64,000 bases of DNA from Dryococelus australis (lineage: Eukaryota; Arthropoda; Insecta; Phasmatodea; Phasmatidae). Position numbers and translations under genes: made by a program. Shown piece after piece: positions 55,331 to 64,000 of the stretch. The notes under the pieces are model-generated. The model was not told where the DNA came from, searched no databases, and saw only the letters and a program-made list of their open reading frames with translations. The DNA lies in assembly GCA_029891345.1 (NCBI GenBank), contig CM056997.1, positions 214,993,212 to 215,057,211 on the forward strand, read 5' to 3'. Within the stretch, counting starts at the first letter, position 1, and each line of letters begins with the position of its first letter.

Positions 55331-56167
55331 ATTACTAATGGGCATTGTCTTCCAAGGTGACAAACAAGTGAAATATACCAAGATGGTGATCACCTAAAAA
55401 GATGGCGGTCGCCTGCCATATGGTGGTCGTCTACCAAGATTGTGACCTCCAGTAATGTATAAACAAATAACAAACGAAAAATCAAGATGGCGGAATGAGT
55501 ATAGGTGAGAGGGAGTGGTGGCGAGTGTGTCAATCGTCTGGGGAGCGAGGAAGGGGGGGGGGGGTGCCCCTTCGGAAATGTAAGTTAGAAAGAAATGTTA
55601 TAAAATAATTATTTATAATTTTTAATAATTAATTCTTAATAATACATTTTTTTGAATTTCTCGAATTATTTGTGAATATGTTTTAATTTTTCGTATTTTC
55701 AAGGTCAAAAGTCAAGGATAAAGGTCACCTGAACCCAAAATGGTGGACAAGAAGGTTGACAAAACCAAGATAGCTGATGTTTAAGTCTGACTCTGTTCCT
55801 GGATCCCTTGTATCGATTTGGCATACCCTATCCCTATAAAACCAACATGGCCACCACTGCTCTGACGATCCTAAGGAAGTCCCCAAATTACTTGAATTGG
55901 GCGAAAATTGGTATTCGAGGGCTTCTTTGTGCACATGGAGGCTGCTGCCATTTTGGGGGCTTTTTTTAAGGGAAAAAATGGGAGAATTTGAGGGGAAAAG
56001 AGATATTTGTAGGGTATTTTGGTTGATTTTGAGGAAAGAAAAGAACATTTTGAGGAAAAAAAGGGATAAAATGGCGGACGGGTGACGTAACAACATGGCG
56101 GCTCCTCGCATCCTGCCATCCTATCACCAATCACCTTGGCCGTCAACCTACTTTTCCCTACTACTCT

Positions 56168-57980
56168 CCCGTACACGTGCGAAACCAGTGCACCTTCGCG
56201 GCGAAAATGGTTAGTTGCCAAAGTAAAAGCATTGAGTTTCCCAACTTGAGTAGAATACACCTTGCTTCAGTATACAGTTACATCGCCTCCGAACATGTTC
56301 CTATCGCAGTCACTTCTTGTTAAAAGTCAACTTTCGTGTAAGTACATCACAACGACTTTTCTTCTGTGTTTTACTTCGATCGGCTGCTATGATGTTTAAA
56401 AAACAATACTATTAAAATGGCAGAAGTGAGTGGGGATTGTCTGCTTTCGTCGAAAAAAAAAATTCAGGGCTATTATCTATTTGCATTGTACTATTACATT
56501 ACAAGTAAGGTAAACTGTATAAAAAAAACTTTACATTAATATTGGCAGGAAGCCATTTGAAATAATTACGGAAGCTTGTTTTTGAGGTTAGGTTTTGCTT
56601 TTGTTTCCAGTCAGTTTCAGAGGTGTGACCACGCAAACATGTTCACTTTGGTAGCCATATAATAGAACGTGTTTAATTTGTTGCCGCAGTAACATGTTCA
56701 CATTAATAAGTCAGCTTTGGTGTAGCCGCAATGTCAACAAGTTTGCTGTGACACTTCCAGCGTGCTAATGCTGGCGGAATTGCAACGGTGTGCATTCTCC
56801 AGACATCCAGACAGTAATCCGATCACGAAGACTGTTAATTGTCTGAGTGCTGAGTGCTCAGGCCCCCATCTCGCCCCAGAACTAGTTACCCAGGCTACCA
56901 TACTCCGAATATAGTACAGTTATCCGCCTTTACTGACGTACCTCAAGCACTGCAATGACGTGCAGTTTCCACACGGCTGTCTGCTAACTGTCGAAAAACC
57001 AGACATTTTACCGTCCAACGGCATTTTAATTTCAAGGCATCGCTTGGTAATCTCTAGTCCTGGTTGTTAAGGTTTTATCTCCAGTACGTGTAGCCTATGT
57101 TCCTTGTTCGAACCTCGGATAAGTCAAGGATTTGTGTGTAGTTTTTGGGTGTAAGGCTAACTTGGTTTATAATGAAGGGTGTCTACTTATTAATATATAA
57201 GTATGAAATTCCAATAAAAATATCCATAACCCATGCTAGTGATTTATTCACTACTAAGCTTTCAGCGTTGCATTTCTTGTAACCACTTTTACTCGTGTAT
57301 GTGCACAGTCGGAAGTATTTCCTTAAAGTCTGGAGTACAAATTCGATAGAGTTTTTAGTTAATATTTCATTTTCTAGATATCACTCAAATATGCGTTAGC
57401 CATAGAAATATTTTGTAATTTTTCTCTATGTTTAACAGATTGACTATTTATTAATTTAAATCGGAGCAGTTTCTAAATGCCTACACAATTATGAAAAGCA
57501 AAAGTTCTAATTTATTTGAGAGAGAAATACAGTATTTTTGAGAGTGAAACACCATTCTTGTACAGAGAAGAGTTGTATATTTTCCAGGTTATTACCAAAC
57601 AATCCGTAAAGTGGAAAACTAACAATTTGATATTTCAATGAAAAAGCCAACAAAAACTGTAAATGATTAGGCATAATATGTTGAACATACTGTTCTGGTC
57701 CCTCGATCAGACTCTTGTTACAATCTTAATCTCTACTATGTTAAACTCTCAGTTATCTGTATAAATACCTGGGAGCGAACTTGATGGCGTCAAATAATAA
57801 TTCAGATAATTTACAAAACTACTAATTTAATTTAAGCTTGAATTACAATAAATTATAGAATACTATAAGAACAAAATGTAGCCAGTTTCTTGAACGGAAT
57901 CCTCAGAATGTTTTTGCAAGAAAAAGGACAATATACTATAGCTGATATACTACTTTACATTAATTTAGGTTATACTTTTA
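56168..57980. other. Anonymous DNA
   Basis: No gene, RNA or repeat recognised. Confidence 0.45.
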
Positions 57981-58860
57981 GATCGTGGCGCATAGCTTTC
58001 CCTAACTGAACCGGCCTGCACTGGGAAACGAGATTCACCTACCACTGAATAATTTATCGACCACGCACAAAGCTCCTCCGTCGTGGGAGGATATGTCCTC
58101 GAAGCTGACTGGTCGATGTCCTCCGTCGTCCAGTGTATCTTGGTCGCCGGCTTACAGACGCCCTGCCCTGCAGTCCGTCACGTCTGAGTATCGCAGAGAG
58201 AGAGAGAGAGAAGTCCCACCGCCCCGGAACCGAACGCCTTTGTATATGTGCCTCTGATGACGTCGTTGCCACTCTGCAATTCGTCCTGCCCTCCTCCACG
58301 GTGCTATGATCTCGACCGCGTGGCCGGTGTAGGACACACCTACCAGGGTGCCGTAGGTTCGGGGCCTGGTGCTCACAACAACACGTCATTGCATCATGTT
58401 GTATTCGTATAGTTACGTTTACGACATTACAAGCGAGTCCAAACTCAGCGGGAATGCCGCCAACGCTTGTTTTGTAAACTACAACTTCAGATAACGAGGA
58501 CAATGGCGCATCGGCGGAAAGTGCTGTGGGCTACAGGAGTTAGCAGGAAATGTGGGTCTGGCTGACTTAGAGGATTGGGACAATTCCATCAGTAATAGTC
58601 TCAGTAACTCCGCCCAGGCGTGTCGTGGAAGAGGCAATGGGAACAGAGGATTTCGGCGAAGGTGGGGCGTGAACGAGAAGTGTGGTGGTCGGAACAGCAC
58701 TGGGCCAGGGTATCAGTCGGCGACGGTCCACAGAGGTATGCGGGTCCCGAGCGATGATCGGGGTGAGTGTCTTTCAGCTAGGGTGAGAGGACTTGCCCGA
58801 TCCATAGTCCTTTATCCATCCAGCTCTGTCCTCAGCGTACTCTAAATTCAACTCTTTTTA
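57981..58860. other. Anonymous GC-rich stretch
   Basis: GC-rich with a (GA)n run at 58194-58211 and overlapping open frames on both strands (149 residues on the minus strand, 97 on the plus strand) with no recognisable domain. The GATCGTGGCGCA motif at 57982 resembles GATCATGGCGCA near 21944. It may be a promoter or a decayed element. Confidence 0.35.
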
Positions 58861-59110
58861 ATTACATTACAATAATTCATACAGTGAATGGTGTTAGCAA
58901 AATTCATTTACGTTTGTTAATTGGGAGCTTTTTCACAATCACATAAATCCCTAACCACATCAATCTTTGTCAGGCTCTCAAGTTTATATACCACCAAAAG
59001 GGGGTATATAACAGTATGTTCGAAATATTGTAATTAATTATTTCACCCTATTGTAAGAATCTTTCAACAACTTAAATACTGTGAACTTTTTATGGTAGTT
59101 AGAAGCAGAG

Positions 59111-60820
59111 TTGGTGGGCTATAGTAGCATTGGTAAACTATAGTTGCAATGTTGTGCTATAGTAGCAATGGTGGTTGATAGTAGCAATGGAGGGTGATTG
59201 TAGCAATGGTGGGATAAAGTGGCAATTGTGGGTGATGGTAGCAATGGTAGGTGATAGTAGCAATGGTTGCCTATAGTAGCAATGGTGGGTTATAGTAGCA
59301 ATGTTGGGCTATAGTAGCAATGGTGGGTGATAGTAGCAATGAGGGCTAAAGTAGCCATGGTGGGCTATAGTAGCAATGGTGGGCGATAGTAGCAATGGTG
59401 GGCTATAGTAGCAGTGGTGGGCGTTAGTAACAATGGTGGGCGTTAGTTGCAATGGTGGGCTATAGTAGCAATGCTGGGCTATAGTATCAATTGTGGGTGA
59501 GAGTAGCAATGGTGGGTGAAAGTAGCAATGGTTGCCTATAGTAGCAATTGTGGGCTATAGTAGCAGTTGTGGGTGATAGTAGCAATGGTGGGTGATAGTA
59601 GCAATGGTGAGTTATAGTAGCAATTGTGGGGTATAGTTGCAAGTGTGGGTGATAGTAGCAATGGTGGGTGATAGTAGCAATGGTGGGTGATAGTTGCAAT
59701 TGTGGGCTATAGTAGCAAGTGTGGGTGATAGTAGCAATGGTGGGTGATAGTAGCAATGGTGGGTGATAGTTGCAATGGTGGGTGATAGCAGTAATGTTGG
59801 TCTATAGGATCAATGTTGGCCGATAGTAGTATAGATGGGCGATAGTAGCAATTGTTGGTGATAGTTGCAATGGTGGGAGATAGTAGCAATGGTGGGCTCT
59901 AGTAACAATGGTGGGCGATAGTGGCATTGGTGGGCTCTTGTAGCAATGGTGGGTGATAGTAGCAATGATGGTATTAATATCAATGGTAGGCGATAGTAGT
60001 CATGGTGGTCTATATTAACAATGGTGGGCGATAGTAACAATGGTGGTCTATAGTAGCAATGGTCGACTATAGTAGCAATATTGTGTTATAGTAGCAATGG
60101 TTCGTGATAGTAACAATGGTGGGTTATAGTTGCAATTGTGGGCGATAGTAGCTATGATGGTCGATAGTAGCAATGGTGGGTGATTGTAGCAATCGTGTGT
60201 GATATTAGAAATGATGGGCGATAGTAGCAATGTTGGACGATAGTAGCAATGTTGGGTGATAGTTGCAATGAAGGAAGATTGTAGCAATGGTGGGTGATAT
60301 TTGCAATGGTGGGATATAGTTGCAATGGTGGTCTATAGTAGCAATGGTGGGCTATAGTTGCAATGGTGTACTATAGTTTCATTGGTGTGCTATAGTAGCA
60401 ATGGCGGTTGATAGTAGCAATGGTGGGTGATAGTAGCAATGGTGTGCTATAGTAGCAATGGTGAGCTATAGTTACAATGGTGGGTGATAGTAGCAATGGT
60501 GGGTGATATTAGCAATTGTGGGCTATAGTAGCAATGGTGGGCTATAGTAACCATGGTGAGTGATAGTATCAATCGTGGGTGATAGGAGCAATGGTGGGAT
60601 ATAGTATCAATGGAGGGCGAAAGTAGCAATGGTGGGATTTAGTAGCAATGGTGGGTGATAGTAGCAATGATGGGATATTGTAGCAATGGTGGGCTATAGT
60701 AGCAATGATGGGTTATAGTAGCAATGGTGGGTGATAGTAGCAATGTTGGGCTATATTAGCAATGGTGGGTGATAGTAGCAAAGGTGGATGATAGTAGCAA
60801 TGGTGGGCGATAGTGGCAAT
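59111..60820 (+). repeat. 19-bp minisatellite, about 90 units
   Basis: Units of the form GGTGGGCTATAGTAGCAAT, with common variants GGTGGGTGATAGTAGCAAT and TTGGGCGATAGTTGCAAT-like changes. It covers 1.7 kb with a nearly constant period. No spacers intervene, so it is not a CRISPR array. Since 19 is not a multiple of three, the minus strand shows several long Ser/Pro/Tyr-rich open frames in shifting phases, none of them genes. Confidence 0.97.
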
Positions 60821-63228
60821 GCGCGGTTCAAAAAAGTTTCAAACCACTAAATGAGAAATGTATGACTTCATGTACCGTCTTGCGGGCTAATCACGGGAGT
60901 TCTTCTCAGCTACAGACAAAAGAGAAATTTTTCTCACAAAAACGATTTATATAATAAACGCCACTATCACGTATACATTTCATTCAAGTCTCCCGAAAAT
61001 TGATATTTTTATCATTAATTCACTGTGTTATCGACTCGCATTGACGGGGAGATTGAATCTACCACGTGGAGTCTGTGAGTGAGAATGTTTTTTTCCTCTC
61101 GGGAATTGTAGCCTCGAAAATACAGTCCTCGCTGCTTCCGACACGGACGCTGATACCTCTACAAATTTCAGGTCGTTAATTTCTTGCATAACACATTTCC
61201 CTCTCAGACATTTCAGTTAGCCGGCGCGGAGGCGTCGAGCTACTCTACTGGCAGACATCGCCTCTAGCGGGAGTGAAATTAGGTGCTGAATATTTCATAG
61301 CAGCGTTTGTCTGCTGCCTTAAAGAGGAGCGATTGCGCGCTCCGCGTCTGCTGAAAACGAGAAGCAGTCGAAAAAGTAGCTTTAAAGTTTTCCTTGCCGC
61401 CTCCTTATACGGAACGCGTATTTGCAATTTTGTTTCGCAGCCTTTAAATACAGCTCGCTCACGGAGTTTTACATATAGCTGAGTATGTAATGAAATTTGG
61501 CAAGCGATGATACGTTTTTGGCTAAGTGTTATGCGATCGTAAAAATAACGCTAGCAATTACTCTTCATGTTGTACAAATGAATGTATTTAAGCACGGACT
61601 ACAAAAGAGTATATTATATGACAACGTAGCTCTCAGTCTGAAAAGAGATGGTTCGTTGAAGTCTGAAAGACATGGTGTCCTTTTGAAACATGTCTTCGGT
61701 TGATTACTACAGCGCAAGTACGCGAAACCACATCTGTGAAAGGCTGATTACGTCTGCGCAGAAGGAAAAAGAAAGAACTTACCTACGCGCCAGTCTACTA
61801 GATGCAGTTCTGTGGTGATGGTGCATACTAGCAACAGAAGTGTTATGGATTGCACTGATACGCGTACTACATAGTCGCACGTCTCTACAAGCAAGCCTTT
61901 GAACTGGCGTAACGCTGATCGTCAGTCTGTGCCTGGTAACCTTCTTGTTTGAATAATCGATATAAACCAAGTGGGTACTCTCCCCAGGCCATTTTGTTGG
62001 TATGATCTTACAAGGTCCAATACATTTATATGGAATAAATGCACGTTTCAAAAACCGATTATGCTTCTTTTGAACCTTGGAATACTGGTTACAGTGTTCG
62101 GGAGTGTTAAAAATACACGTTATCACACGTGGGATTATTGAAATAAAAATGAACGTTTTGTTTATACGACGAACAAAACTTAAGAGGGTTTGGCATGTAA
62201 TTCGAATGTATTGTATGCTTGACGGTAAATAAATAACAGGTACGCGTATATAAACGAATCCGAACCCATTTTGGTGCTGCCATGCCAGTTTATATTGAAA
62301 ATGTATTTATCTTCTGCTAGATAAGCAAGAAATGCATTGTGTGTCACGATATCATTTGTATAATGTTTGCAACGAAAACGCATTTTTCTTCTTCGTAATA
62401 ATTCTAGTACCTTATTTGTAGCAAAATAATAAAATAACTACAAGTGCAAAAAATGTATTTTATAGAGAAGAAATAAAAATTTTAAAAACCATTTTCTAGT
62501 TTTATTAGTTTAGTCACAAGCTCACGCATTAAGAGTTTTAAGGTTAAGTATGATATAAATTTAAGTAAGTATTTTGACAGGCATATTACTGATGATAATT
62601 TTTATAAATTTTTGGTGACAATGGATGGCATTGTGTGGTACATTTTTATCAAACATAATTAAGTTACTTAGATATGTGATATGACAGTAGTTTCGTTATG
62701 CGACAGCTTCTTGGACGCTGTTATTTATTCAAGTACTGTGAAATAAATAAGTAACATAAGCTGAACTATTACATTTATTTAAAATACCGGAATCTGGCAA
62801 TTTAGGACCTTGCCCAAGAATGGCAAAAAAAAAAAAAAAACATTTGAAATTGCACGTGGCCATGCTTATACGTTGAGATAAATGTATACTTACTAAATGA
62901 TAAATTTCAATTACTTACAATATTTTTTTAAAAATAATTTTACTTAAATACGTGTTAGGTTATTTGAACATAAACATAGTGGGGAAAAAAACGGCGTATA
63001 GAAAATCATATTAATGAAAATTCACTTGGAAAGCTACAAAAATCAAGATGATAATCGTAAAAAATTATTAATTTCGTTTTCTTCAAGTGTTTTTTTGAGT
63101 CCATCATAAAAATGTTTACTTTACTCGCGAGAGAGATTAATTGTAGTGTAAACAAATGGGAAACTGGGTAGGGGTTAATTTTACATCATAAACAAAAAAT
63201 GCATACATAACACATTCACGGTCAACAT
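60821..63228. other. Anonymous DNA
   Basis: No gene recognised. The 115-residue minus-strand frame at 61779-62126 has no domain I can name. An A-tract lies at 62824-62840. Confidence 0.45.
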
Positions 63229-64000
63229 GTTACGCCCCTTTAGGGCGTAGCAGGGCTAAAGGAAGGCAAGGAGAAGGACGCACGCCATTAAAAAAATCAA
63301 GAAAGCATGGACACAAAAATTCCAAAATCAATACAAATATATTGAAGCCCATTTATACATCATCGCCAAGAACAACTTTGCTACTTGATTTGAAAAATAT
63401 AAAATTGCATCTTTAAATTCCTGTTGCTTGCTACCAATCGGTGAACTAGAGGAAGGAGAGAGCACACATGCGCTGGAACAAACAGAAAAACAACAATATT
63501 AATATATCCTGAGAAATCACCCAACCTGAATAAACACTCGTGAGATCCCATTAAAAAAGGTAACATGACTCCGTGAGTAAAGCAAGCACCATTTCAACTT
63601 TAAATTGAAAGTACGCCTGATGATTCACTAAAAAGTACAACATGGAATATTAATTTCAAGAATACCACTGGGAAGGAGCAAAAACCCTCATTACACTTTA
63701 CAATGAGCATATAGGCAAGCCATAAAATATCCACCCTGCTCCTTAACATTAAAATTCTTTTGGCAAATCTTAGTCCAGGAGACCATTGCTACAGCACGCC
63801 AAAAAAAAGGAAGAATCCACTTCTTACAAACATTTCCATAAAAACACCACATCGAAAATTCACACAAGCAAAACAGTGAAGAAACACTTCCCTACTAAAT
63901 TCCATATACATAAAAATCGCTATAAAAAAAACACTACTAAAAGGAAAAACTCTACCCCCAGAATAATAACTACGTTCATTGCAATACTTAACTTGTGCAC
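63229..64000 (+). mobile_element. Possible LTR retrotransposon start running off the window (fossil), weak
   Basis: TGTTACGCCCCTTTAGGGCG starts like the solo LTR at 20557 (TGTTACGC). From here to the window end the plus strand becomes strongly A- and C-rich, unlike the sequence before it. The end of the LTR, if it is one, is outside or not recognised. Confidence 0.25.

Larger units (their letters stand above)
50632..56167. mobile_element. 5.5-kb foldback element with arms longer than 2 kb
   Basis: The left arm (about 50632-53380) and right arm (about 53980-56167) are inverted copies around an AT-rich centre of about 600 bases. Outer ends match as AGTAGTAGGGAAAAGTAGGT and its inverse. Paired landmarks then follow: a dCC(T/A)TTTTCCC-rich tract, a GATCC..TGTATCGAT block, GGTCACCTGAACxC, the CCAAGATGGCGGTCG cluster, a 115-bp satellite, an AAGAGGTG..CAGT block, and a zinc-finger-like coding piece nearest the centre. 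The arms have diverged by many substitutions and indels. No transposase, capsid or polymerase gene was seen. AG..CT ends and a weak 6-bp flank similarity (CTCTGG, CTCCCG) slightly recall Polinton-type elements, but classification is open. It appears old and broken. Confidence 0.75.

Noticed and set aside
58054-58503. 149-residue minus-strand frame
   Set aside because: Arg/Ser/His-rich from GC-rich DNA containing a GA run; an overlapping frame of similar look exists, and no domain is visible.
59309-60629. Series of minus-strand frames rich in Leu-Ser-Pro-Tyr
   Set aside because: Shifted readings of the 19-bp minisatellite.
59111-60820. CRISPR-like regular repeat
   Set aside because: Units are directly adjacent with no unique spacers, and the context is eukaryotic.
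61779-62126. 115-residue minus-strand frame
   Set aside because: The upstream part is weakly protein-like, but no family could be named, and the end is His/Arg-rich low complexity.

Overview
This window looks like non-coding DNA from a large, AT-rich, repeat-laden arthropod genome, probably an insect. The main support is a decayed R1-clade LINE, a clade known from arthropods, beside Tc1, PIF/Harbinger and hAT fragments, tRNA-derived SINEs and long minisatellites. I found no host protein-coding gene I can defend. Nearly all open reading frames here are short, or are open because they cross simple repeats.

Layout. 1-9.3 kb: a decayed hAT transposase (1060-2210), a SINE, a dispersed low-copy repeat (called Rep-B here), a GC-rich promoter-like stretch with a TATA box (4.7-5.07 kb), a composite repeat (6.3-8.04 kb) split by a deleted Tc1 element, then two satellite-like blocks. 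9.3-18 kb: mostly anonymous sequence with a SINE cluster near 15 kb, more Rep-B copies and a MITE. 18.3-21.6 kb: a PIF/Harbinger element whose transposase lies antisense between the MADF and BESS parts of its partner gene, interrupted by an 881-bp solo LTR. 21.6-31 kb: anonymous sequence with microsatellites, a 45-bp tandem repeat and a TA-flanked MITE. 31.04-33.13 kb: a terminal-inverted-repeat element holding three unrelated tandem arrays and a tRNA-like segment. 33.2-39.5 kb: the R1-like LINE, split by a hAT derivative with a perfect 8-bp target duplication. 39.6-50.6 kb: SINEs, MITEs, Rep-B, a 56-bp array and GC-rich anonymous stretches. 50.6-56.2 kb: a 5.5-kb foldback element with arms longer than 2 kb. 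56-64 kb: anonymous sequence, a 19-bp minisatellite of about 90 units (59.11-60.82 kb), and a possible LTR start at 63.23 kb.

The window is best read as layered transposon archaeology. Several insertions are nested and can be ordered: Tc1 into a tRNA-like element, hAT into LINE, solo LTR into Harbinger. The strongest candidate for something undescribed is the foldback element at 50.6-56.2 kb, with the 31.04-33.13 kb satellite-bearing element second. All family calls come from reading motifs by eye. No database search was possible.
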